From Streptomyces violaceorubidus (GTDB lineage: Bacteria > Actinomycetota > Actinomycetes > Streptomycetales > Streptomycetaceae), in NCBI RefSeq assembly GCF_000717995.1, contig NZ_JODM01000010.1, forward strand, positions 1 to 64,000: a stretch of DNA of 64,000 bases, written 5' to 3'. The translations under genes were made by a program, and so were the position numbers. The notes under the pieces were generated by a model. It made no database searches, had not been told where the DNA came from, and saw only the letters and a program-made list of their open reading frames with translations. The number at the start of each line of letters is the position of its first letter. The first letter of the stretch is position 1. Positions 54,094 to 61,186 of this stretch are shown piece after piece.

Positions 54094-56223
54094 TCACCCA
54101 GGTGGTGAAGACGGAGTCAGGAGGTCGACGCCGCACAGGGCTGCGAGTTCCTCGGCGACGGATGCGAGTGGTCCTCGTAGCTCAGCCAGGTCCGCACGCA
54201 TTTCGGGGGCCCGATTCCAGTTCCTTTCATGCTCGACAGGGCTGACGTCCGGCGGTCGAGTCGCTTCGTGTTCCTGGAGCGCTGGGTGCCAAGTGGTCAG
54301 GAAGGGACGTAGCTGGGTGTTGGTGAGCCGCGCGGCGACAGCGGGGAGGGTCAGAGGGGTTGCGGTTTCGGTCGCGACTCGGTGGAGCAGCTCGCGTGTC
54401 GTGGCGAACAGTGAGTGGAGAGAGGCAAGCGCTTCTCGAAGGGAGCCATGGTCTCGGGGAAGGGGTTGGACTCCGACTCGGGTGACCAGTTCGACCTGGA
54501 GGTCGAAGGCCGCCGCTCGTTCCAGCGGGCTGGGACGGGTGCCCACTGAAGCAGTGGGCACGAGCTCGACTTTGAGGGGACTCGTCGTCGCAGGCTGGTC
54601 CGGAACCGCAGTCCGGGGCGAGGCGCCCGGAACGAGCGTGTGCAGGAGCACACGACGGAGGTCTTCCTGGCGGGCCACGTTCGCGTCATGGCGCTGTACG
54701 GCTCGCGCGAGCAGCGGATGGATGGTCCAGGACCGGTCGTGCAGCGGTTCGTGGCACAGAGCGCCGGACCCGCGAAGAGCCTCCACGGCCTCTGAGACGA
54801 GGGCTCCCACGTCCCACGGGTCGTAGGGGCCGACGGAGGACAGGACGTCTTCCAGGGCTGTTTGGGACAGCTGTGCCGGGCAAGCGAGAGCAAGCAGCCG
54901 CAAGACGTCATCAGCCGGGCCAGCGCCGGACAGCGGTCGTGGCAGCAACGCCGTCGCGAGTGGACGGCGAGCCGGTGCGCCGGTAGCGGACACCGATCGC
55001 GGGCTGGCCAGGACGTCCGGGCCGTGGGCGTGCAGTCGATTGCGTACGACGACGAAGGTACTGGTGGCCGTGAGGTCGGCGAGGAGATCCAGCGCCTCGG
55101 GATGCCCACCGACATCGCGGACGAGCGCGAGAGCGGCAGCGTGTTCCAGCTCGTCGTCAGGCACGCGGCGGGAGGTGAGCAGGCGGTAGCCGTCGGCGTC
55201 CGACAACGGGGTCACATCGACGCACTCGGCGAAAACCGTGTACCGGAGGGACCGTGTCGTGATCAGGGTGGCCGTGAGCAGGTGCGGGCCGCGCAGGAGA
55301 TTGAGCTGGTCCGCTGCGAGTCCGTCTGGGACGCCGTCCACCACCCACAGACAGGGCAAGTTGCGCTCTCCCAACGCGACCGCGAGGTGGCTGAGCAGGC
55401 CGGGCAGCGAGGGCGTCGAGGCAGTCACTCGTAGGGCCGCGAGCACAGTGGAGACCTGTTCCGCGTAGGACTCCATTGCCTTCGAGGGCTGCTCTTGGTA
55501 CGGGTGCAAGTCGAACCAGAAGACGCCGCCGGGAAAGGCCGAACTGAAGTGAAGCGCGTACTCCTGGGCAAGCAGCGACTTGCCCAACCCGGGCATGCCA
55601 CGCAGTTGCGCGCCGCGTCCTCCGCCGGCCTGGTCGACCAGCGGAGCACGGTGACGGTGGAGCGCCGTGTGGATGCGCCACTGCTCGGGCAGGCGCCCGG
55701 TGAAGCGGAACGAGCCCGTGCGGGCCGGCGCGGGAAGCCACGGGACGATGGACGCGTCCGCCGCGTCTCCCATGAACGTCGTGACGGTGTCCACATGGTC
55801 GGCTACGCGTGCGGCGAGGCGATCGAGTCCCTCCGGGGTGGTGGGCCAGGGCCAGTGTCTGGCGTCTCGTAGTTCAACCGGGTGGACGTGGTCGGAAGCG
55901 GGTTCGGGGTTGAGTACGAGTGTCCGTCGGTGGGGATCACCCTCGCGCTGTCCGGTCAGGTACGCGTAGGTGAGCTCCCACTGACACGCTCGCCGTTGCG
56001 GGTAGTCCGCCGAGTACAGGGCGAGCAGTATCCGGGAGTGGGCCAACGCTTCCGTGATGGTGGCGGTGATGGACGTGAAGTCGTCCACGGCGGTGTCGTC
56101 GACGAAGACGCGCAGGTTGTGTGCCTGGAGCGCGGACACGAGCGCGCTGACCTTGCCGGCGTCGGACCGGCTGTAACTGATGAAGACGTCCCACTCCCGT
56201 GCGGAGGCGTCGGGCGTGCTCAT
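54094..56223 (-). CDS. TIR-NB-ARC (NLR-like STAND) protein
   Basis: A 709-residue immune-type protein. The TIR domain covers residues 10-150 (WDVFISYSRSDAGKVSALVS, LRVFVDD and the putative NADase Glu83 in CQWELTYAYL). The NB-ARC ATPase has P-loop GMPGLGKS (209-216), Walker B LPCLWVVDGV (289-297) and sensor LITTRS. A winged-helix/helical segment follows (WTIHPLLARAVQRHDANVAR). The last ~130 residues form a helical domain (SLREALASLHSLFATTRELL; LRPFLTTWHPALQEHEATRP) also present in the membrane protein at 56413. No TPR, WD40 or LRR repeats are seen, so this tail may be the sensor. Strong GAGGAGGCGG site before the ATG. Confidence 0.85.
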   Translation of the reverse strand: MSTPDASAREWDVFISYSRSDAGKVSALVSALQAHNLRVFVDDTAVDDFTSITATITEALAHSRILLALYSADYPQRRACQWELTYAYLTGQREGDPHRRTLVLNPEPASDHVHPVELRDARHWPWPTTPEGLDRLAARVADHVDTVTTFMGDAADASIVPWLPAPARTGSFRFTGRLPEQWRIHTALHRHRAPLVDQAGGGRGAQLRGMPGLGKSLLAQEYALHFSSAFPGGVFWFDLHPYQEQPSKAMESYAEQVSTVLAALRVTASTPSLPGLLSHLAVALGERNLPCLWVVDGVPDGLAADQLNLLRGPHLLTATLITTRSLRYTVFAECVDVTPLSDADGYRLLTSRRVPDDELEHAAALALVRDVGGHPEALDLLADLTATSTFVVVRNRLHAHGPDVLASPRSVSATGAPARRPLATALLPRPLSGAGPADDVLRLLALACPAQLSQTALEDVLSSVGPYDPWDVGALVSEAVEALRGSGALCHEPLHDRSWTIHPLLARAVQRHDANVARQEDLRRVLLHTLVPGASPRTAVPDQPATTSPLKVELVPTASVGTRPSPLERAAAFDLQVELVTRVGVQPLPRDHGSLREALASLHSLFATTRELLHRVATETATPLTLPAVAARLTNTQLRPFLTTWHPALQEHEATRPPDVSPVEHERNWNRAPEMRADLAELRGPLASVAEELAALCGVDLLTPSSPPG

Positions 56224-56290
56224 TTCCGCCTCCTCGTAGGGACCTCAGCCGACGGGTTGTTGCCTCCTACTCGACGGCCGAAAAATCGAT

Positions 56291-56300
56291 GGGGGGGGGG
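56291..56300. repeat. G10 homopolymer upstream of the TIR-NLR gene
   Basis: A run of ten G on the plus strand (C10 in the transcript) lies 68 bases before the NLR start, in the 189-base gap after the membrane protein gene. Its position between -10 region and start would let slippage alter expression. Confidence 0.8.
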
Positions 56301-56412
56301 CGTGGAATGCTTGGTCGTCCGGGACCGACGCACGACGTGCCTGCACGGTGAAGATCGTCACCTTGCCATCATGCGACACGGCATCCGCATCGCGACGTCA
56401 CCGCATGGGGCG

Positions 56413-57162
56413 TCATTCCTGCGGGCCGGTTCTCACCCCATCCTGGTGCGGCACCGTGGAGTGGGTCTGTGTAGAGCGGCCCGAAGGGCGCAGATGCCGC
56501 TCTGGATCGCGGATGCCGGCGATCTCCCCGAGCCCGATCACGTACGGCCGCAGCCGCTCCTGCAGTTGGCGGAGCTCCGCGCGGAACGCGGCGTTCTGCG
56601 GCCACTCGGACTCGTCCTGGTCCGGGTGACGGGCTTCGAAGTCCCTCAGGCTGGGGTGCCACTTGGCGAGGAACGGGGCGAGTTCGAAGTTGAGGATGTC
56701 CAGGGCCAATTCGTACACCGAGTCACCCTTGGCAGGGGGAGGAGGGGTCGTGTGGCCTTCCAGTGGCTCGCGGTAGAGGTCGAAGAGCGTCTTGAGAGAG
56801 GTCAGGGCCTCGCGCAGGTTTCCGCTGCCGTCCTCCAGCGGGCGGGTGGCGACCCGGGTGGCAGCTTGGAAGAACATCCGCTGAGCGGCCTGACGCATGT
56901 CCGTCTTGGTGGTGAACGACATTTCGTTACCGAGAAGGACGAGGCGGACCTCGGTCAGCTGAGCGGACCTGCGGTACAGCTCCAGACCGAGGGCCACGGC
57001 GACTCCGATGAGGCAGCCCACGATGATCGACAGCCGTTGCCCGCCGGTCTGGCTGATCGAGTACGCGGCGATACCGATCACACTGCCCGTGACGCCGGCT
57101 AACACCGCTCGCAAAGCCATGCGCACCGCGTTGCTGCTCCCACGTCCACTCCACCTGGCCAC
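56413..57162 (-). CDS. two-helix membrane protein sharing the NLR C-terminal domain
   Basis: A protein of about 249 residues. After a short basic N-terminus it has two membrane helices (ALRAVLAGVTGSVIGIAAYS; LSIIVGCLIGVAVALGLELY). A cytoplasmic helical domain follows: SGNLREALTSLKTLFDLYRE, LNFELAPFLAKWHPSLRDFE and AFRAELRQLQERLRPYVIGL. That domain aligns with the last ~130 residues of the TIR-NLR downstream (both have xLREAL.SL..LF, LxPFLxxWHPxLxxxEA and xFRxEL-type blocks). The start is uncertain: GTG 57162 sits behind AGGGGGGGG, GTG 57126 behind GGGAG, ATG 57120 without a site. A membrane-bound partner of the NLR is the best guess. Confidence 0.65.
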   Translation of the reverse strand: MARWSGRGSSNAVRMALRAVLAGVTGSVIGIAAYSISQTGGQRLSIIVGCLIGVAVALGLELYRRSAQLTEVRLVLLGNEMSFTTKTDMRQAAQRMFFQAATRVATRPLEDGSGNLREALTSLKTLFDLYREPLEGHTTPPPPAKGDSVYELALDILNFELAPFLAKWHPSLRDFEARHPDQDESEWPQNAAFRAELRQLQERLRPYVIGLGEIAGIRDPERHLRPSGRSTQTHSTVPHQDGVRTGPQE

Positions 57163-57331
57163 CGGCCCCCCCCTTGTCGCGCTGCCGCTCTGTCGTGTCC
57201 GGCGGCCCCCGAACCTGAACGGCGGCCACCTCCTGCCCCCCGGAGTTCGTCGGGCTCTGCTCCGGCGAACGTGGTCACGCCACTCTAGAGGGGGCACCGC
57301 GGTAGCTGACTCGGCGACAGCAGTTTGGGCC

Positions 57332-58222
57332 TAAGAGGTCCTAACAAAGGCGTCGAACGTGGCGGTGGGTGATGAGGCAGGTGGCGAGGCCGAGGAAGGC
57401 CTCGTGGATGTCGTCTCGTTGTTCCCCGCGGATGCGCAGGCGGCGGAAGCCGTGGGGCCAGGTGATGGTGCGTTCGACGGCCCAGCGGAAGATGCCCAGG
57501 CCGGAACCGTGCGGCTGGCCGCGTTCGGCGATCACGGGCCGGATACCGCGCTGCCACAGCAGGCGCCGGTACTTGTCGTGGTCGTAGCCGCGTTCCGCGA
57601 AGAGCATGTCCGGTCGTCGCCGTGGCCTGGCGACGAGGCCGGCGACCGGTGGGACCTTGTCGAGCAGGGGCAGGAGCTGGGTGACGTCGTTGCGGTTTCC
57701 ACCGGTCAGCGACACCGCGAGCGGGATGCCCTGGCCGTCGGTGAAGACGTGGTGCTTGCTGCCCGGCCGTGCGCGGTCGACCGGGCTGGGACCGCTTTTG
57801 GGCCCCGCCGGGCCGCCCGCACATGGGAGGAGTCGATCACCGCCCTCGACCAGTCCAGCTGCTTTGCCGACCGCAGCTTCTTCAGCAGCACCAGGTGCAG
57901 CTTCTCCCACACACCGGCCTCGTTCCGGGCCGCCAGGCGCCGCCAGCAGGTCATCCCCGAGCCGAAGCTCAGCTCCTGCGGCAGGTACTCCCACTGGATG
58001 CCCGTGTGCAGCACAAACAGGATCCCGCACAACGCCTGGCGGTCCGGCACCCGCGGACTGCCCGCCACCAGCTTCGGACCCGGCTTCGGCAGCAACGGCT
58101 CGATGAGCGACCACAGTTCGTCCGACACGATCCACGGCCGCGACTGACGCTTCCCCACGACCCGACCGACGAGCAGACAAGCGGATGGTTACTTGATCAA
58201 CAACTTCTGTTAGGACGTCTAA
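57332..58222 (-). mobile_element. IS5-family insertion sequence (885 bp)
   Basis: The element spans 57335-58219. Its ends are near-perfect inverted repeats (GAGGTCCTAACA left, GACGTCCTAACA read inward from the right, 11 of 12 matching), flanked by a TAA target duplication (57332-57334 and 58220-58222). One transposase gene in two frames fills it. Frame structure and ends point to the IS427-like group of IS5. The insertion split a three-gene operon exactly at the stop codon of the DUF1883-TIR gene. Intact ends and frames suggest recent arrival. Confidence 0.88.
57341..58158 (-). CDS. IS5-family transposase, probable programmed -1 frameshift
   Basis: OrfA (GTG 58158 to 57706) encodes PWIVSDELWSLIEPLLPKPG, LCGILFVLHTGIQWEYLPQE and the first catalytic Asp in SRAVIDSSHVRAARRGPK. 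OrfB, in the -1 frame, continues GPKSGPSPVDRARPGSKHHV, then GNRNDVTQLLPLLDKVPPVA and FRWAVERTITWPHGFRRLRI to the TAG at 57341. The frames meet at C CCA AAA (minus strand near 57800), a classic X XXY YYZ slippery heptamer, so a fused DDE transposase by -1 frameshifting is expected, as known in this IS group. Confidence 0.85.
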
Positions 58223-59007
58223 GCGGCATCTTCCTCTCGCACCACGTCAGCGATCTGCTGGGCGATTTCTTCGATGGAGTATTCGCTGGTGCTCATCGCG
58301 ACCTTGTCCGCGAGGGAGGGGCTGTAGCGCCGAACGTCTTCAGCACTCAGGTTGTGCCAGATCGGCAGGAGGGACTGTTCCCCGGCAACATTGCGGGTGA
58401 CGAGCCCGTCGAGCTCGTGGTTGGGCCAGCCTTTGGTGATGAAAGACGTCGAGAGAACGACGACGCCGAATCGGCTTGCCCCGATCCCTTCGTCGATCTT
58501 GCGCCGAAGGCTGTGACCGATCCGCAACTGGGCTTCGTCGAGCCATACCGCCACGCCCAACTTGGTCAGCGCGTCCCGGAGAGGGCGGGCAACGGCTGCC
58601 TTGTCCTCCGAAGCGTGAGAGATGAAGACGTCCCAGGTCTGACCGCCTAGCACATCGCCAGGAGGTTCCTCCGGCTCATGGACCGCCACGGACCGTGCCG
58701 GGTTGCGCTGAGGATCACGGACCGGAGGGAGGAAACCCCGCGGGGGCGGCTCCACCCGGACAGACGCGTCGATGCGGCCGGCGTACCCGCCGAGGTCGAT
58801 GGCAACGACCCAGTGTCCGTTGCTGGGGATGGTGACCTGGAACGGGGATCGCGTGACACGACCACCCAGGTACCGGTACCGCCTCCCCGACTTGTAGTTG
58901 CTGTACTCGCTGCGCGTCATCACCTGGACGTTGGCTTGCTTGCGCAGGGTCACGACGACCGTGGAGCCCTTCTTGATGCTGCCGAGGTCTTTGTAGAGGT
59001 GTTGCAC
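58219..59007 (-). CDS. DUF1883 + TIR domain protein
   Basis: The 262-residue protein has an N-terminal DUF1883 domain (residues 1-86: YKDLGSIKKGSTVVVTLRKQ; RYLGGRVTRSPFQVTIPSNG; WVVAIDLGGYAGRIDASVRV), a proline-rich linker and a C-terminal TIR domain from residue 125 (WDVFISHASEDKAAVARPLR; GVAVWLDEAQLRIGHSLRRK). Its putative NADase Glu198 is in WPNHELDGLV. DUF1883 is a small beta-rich module often fused to TIR. The GTG start follows AGGAG. Its stop TAG is completed by the inserted IS, and the pre-insertion sequence would have read the same TAG, so the protein is unchanged. Confidence 0.85.
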   Translation of the reverse strand: MQHLYKDLGSIKKGSTVVVTLRKQANVQVMTRSEYSNYKSGRRYRYLGGRVTRSPFQVTIPSNGHWVVAIDLGGYAGRIDASVRVEPPPRGFLPPVRDPQRNPARSVAVHEPEEPPGDVLGGQTWDVFISHASEDKAAVARPLRDALTKLGVAVWLDEAQLRIGHSLRRKIDEGIGASRFGVVVLSTSFITKGWPNHELDGLVTRNVAGEQSLLPIWHNLSAEDVRRYSPSLADKVAMSTSEYSIEEIAQQIADVVREEDAA

Positions 59008-59220
59008 GAGCTCTCCTAGGGGACGCGCGGTACAGCACGTCTCAGCCTAAGGACGGGCACTGACAGTCCGGGGCTCGCGAACAGGAGCTGGGTTGCACGG
59101 CTCCGTCGTCTCGCACTCGCTACCCACTGGTGCTGCCCGCGCTCTCGGTGCGGCTTCAGATGGGAGCCGCCCTGGGGCCGGAGTCCGGACTTGCTCCCAA
59201 GATGGCCCCACAGACCACTC

Positions 59221-59253
59221 AGGGGCTTGACCCGCTAAGCGGATCAAGCCCCT
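59221..59253 (-). terminator. long hairpin behind the right tRNA-Pro fragment
   Basis: AGGGGCTTGA (59221-59230) pairs with TCAAGCCCCT (59244-59253), and inside it CCGC-TAA-GCGG pairs too, separated by one mismatch. On the minus strand it starts 16 bases after the tRNA 3' end. The sequence differs completely from the hairpin behind the left copy. Confidence 0.75.
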
Positions 59254-59269
59254 GACCTGGTAAATCTCT

Positions 59270-59320
59270 GTCGGGGTGGCGGGATTTGAACCCACGACCT
59301 CTTCGTCCCGAATGAGGTTC
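59270..59320 (-). other. tRNA-Pro 3'-half fragment, candidate attachment site (right)
   Basis: It matches 43388-43438 at 49 of 51 bases and runs from the anticodon loop (CGG) to the acceptor end. Here the T-loop is normal (TTCAAAT). The 5' half of the tRNA is again absent: the bases upstream on the minus strand cannot form the D-arm or the 5' acceptor strand. The intact tRNA-Pro is therefore expected beyond 64000. The gap 59321-59904 shows no convincing gene. Confidence 0.75.
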
Positions 59321-59904
59321 GGGCAAGATCGAGACCGGCAGTGATGGGTATCTGTGCTGGTCAGCGGCTTGGTGTGAAGTGGCCCCGCGTGGCCTCGGTG
59401 GGCCTCCGTTGGAAGATCATCTCCCAGATTTCTCCCAATGGGGAACGGCTACCCGCGGGATCGGCGCGGACCTGTGTGGTTGCCGCAGCAAGTTTGCGTG
59501 TCAGGTGAGCCTCTTGCGGGCGCGCCGGGTGTACGTCGTCGTCCCGTTCCACCGGGACTCGCGCCCCGCCGCCCTGTTCTCGCGCACGTGACGTCCGGCA
59601 TGCGCCGGTGCCTCGGGGCTGCCCAGCACGCTTTCCGAATGTTCGTACGGGGGGTCGGCGACACCCGGGGGCGTCCTGAACTGCAGTGGAGCACGTGGAT
59701 CGGGGTGGGGCGAACTGCGCCGAACGTCGGTGAATGCAGCCAGAACTGCGACCAGGCGGTCGGCGCCTCGCTGACTGAGGAGCGCCCCAGATTCGTGGCC
59801 TCGGTTGCCCCAGATCGTGTATGCGCATTGTCCCCTCGGAGTGTCAGTGGTGCCCGGTAGGTTCTGCTGGTGCACGTCACCACGAACGGGGAGATATATC
59901 GATC

Positions 59905-60318
59905 ATGTACGACGCCGAATTAATGGCCGTGGCCACGGGTGCGGCCAGCACGCTCGTTGCGGCCATAGCCGCGTCGGGCGCCGAGAAGATGCGCCTGAAG
60001 GTGGCCTATTTCTTCCGCCGTGCCACCACGGAACAACAGAGATCGGCTGCTCAGGCAGTGGATAACACCGCTACCCAGCTCACTTCGCCCTCTCCAGAGA
60101 CCCAGGCGCTCGCAGCGACCGCCTGGGCGCATCTCATCGCCCAGTACCTTGCCGAGCACCGAGATGCCCTGAGCGAGGTGGACGAACTCGCGGGGCCCAC
60201 CCCGCCGGCCTCGAAGGTCTGGAACCAGCACAACACCGGCACTGGAACGTTCATCGGTGGTGACGTCCATGGTGGCCTGACCTTCAACTACGGCGGGGCG
60301 TCAGATGGCGGACGCTGA
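59905..60318 (+). CDS. Bell/HeLo-like effector candidate with C-terminal amyloid-like motif
   Basis: A 137-residue protein with an N-terminal hydrophobic helix (MYDAELMAVATGAASTLVAA), a basic/aromatic KMRLKVAYFFRRATTEQQRS, helices to residue ~92, then a Pro-rich linker and the motif GTGTFIGGDVHGG (112-124). The plan equals that of the protein encoded at 42591-43016. QHNxGxGTFxGGDVHGGL occurs again at the N-terminus of the next gene, which overlaps by 14 bases. Lower GC at third positions than core genes suggests transfer. GGGGAG lies about 12 bases before the ATG. Confidence 0.6.
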   Translation: MYDAELMAVATGAASTLVAAIAASGAEKMRLKVAYFFRRATTEQQRSAAQAVDNTATQLTSPSPETQALAATAWAHLIAQYLAEHRDALSEVDELAGPTPPASKVWNQHNTGTGTFIGGDVHGGLTFNYGGASDGGR

Positions 60319-60940
60319 GCACCGGGATCAGCACAACCACGGGTCTGGCACGTTTGTAGGCGGCGACGTCCACGGTGGCCTTTGGCAGGTCTTTCTCCCG
60401 CCGTACGGGAAGAAGGCGTCCGACGATGCCACGCCGACGAAGCGACAGTCAGAGCAGGACCACGACGGTGGGGATGACTATGAGGGCGTTCTGGAGTCTC
60501 TGATCGGGGCTGCATGGATTGCCGCTTCGGCTGGTCTGGCTGTCGTCTATGCGGTCATGGGCTGGCCTTGGACCGACCACGATCCGGATCCGGGCGTCGC
60601 TGCGCGGATTGGAGGAGGGCTCGTCGCCTTCTACATCTGCTTGGCCGCGGCGGCTGCCTTCTTCGCCCGTCTCGCTCAGGTCTTCGAGCTCTGGTCGGAA
60701 CAATGTGCCATCACGGCTGCTCAAAGCCGAGGTCGGTTGGTTGCCAGGCCCCCTGCGTCCATGTCCAGGGCTACAGCTGGCTTGACGGCAGCGGCAGCTG
60801 TCGCAGCCGAACTGCTCGCGTCCTTGTACGGCTGGTCCTCTATCGGGGGCGAAGTATCGCAACGCGCGCATCTGGCCCGTCTCAACGCCACTGCAAATGC
60901 GGAGTCGGCTCGTGCTGCGGCGAAGACGCGCAGGGCATAG
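60305..60940 (+). CDS. multi-pass membrane protein with N-terminal amyloid-like motif
   Basis: A 211-residue protein. Residues 9-26 hold QHNHGSGTFVGGDVHGGL, matching the C-terminal motif of the upstream product at 15 of 18 positions. A charged stretch (TPTKRQSEQDHDGGDDYEG) follows, then two or three membrane helices (LIGAAWIAASAGLAVVYAVM; GGGLVAFYICLAAAAAFFAR; GLTAAAAVAAELLASLYGW). The gene starts within the end of the previous one, so production is coupled. A role as the membrane-side partner in amyloid-templated signalling is inferred. Confidence 0.6.
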   Translation: MADAEHRDQHNHGSGTFVGGDVHGGLWQVFLPPYGKKASDDATPTKRQSEQDHDGGDDYEGVLESLIGAAWIAASAGLAVVYAVMGWPWTDHDPDPGVAARIGGGLVAFYICLAAAAAFFARLAQVFELWSEQCAITAAQSRGRLVARPPASMSRATAGLTAAAAVAAELLASLYGWSSIGGEVSQRAHLARLNATANAESARAAAKTRRA

Positions 60941-61186
60941 GCATGTGCGCCGCCGACCGGCCATCCCCGGTGCGTGCCGGGTTCGGTTGCGCGACCAACT
61001 GGGGGGTGCCCAGATGCGGATGATGCCTGCACGTCTGTACGGGCGCCTGCCCTGATACGGGCCGTATAGCAGATGTCTCGTGTATCCAATTATGAAAAGA
61101 AACTGACCACACATCACATCTGGCGCTAGCGTCACAGATGTCCCTGTGGGCCTAGCGGCCCCGTACCCTTGCATCCCAGGACGCTC

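Noticed and set aside
54094..56223. Amyloid motif in the TIR-NLR that could link it to the amyloid pairs
   Set aside because: Its N-terminus is a complete TIR domain and no Gly/Asn motif like those at 42.6 or 60.2 kb is visible anywhere in it.
56369..57102. Plus-strand ORFs over the 2TM protein gene
   Set aside because: The minus frame has membrane helices and shares blocks with the NLR tail; the plus frames have neither.
59321..59904. Several ORFs on both strands (up to about 155 residues) after the right attachment site
   Set aside because: None has a good start site, codon bias or recognisable sequence; none resembles an integrase.
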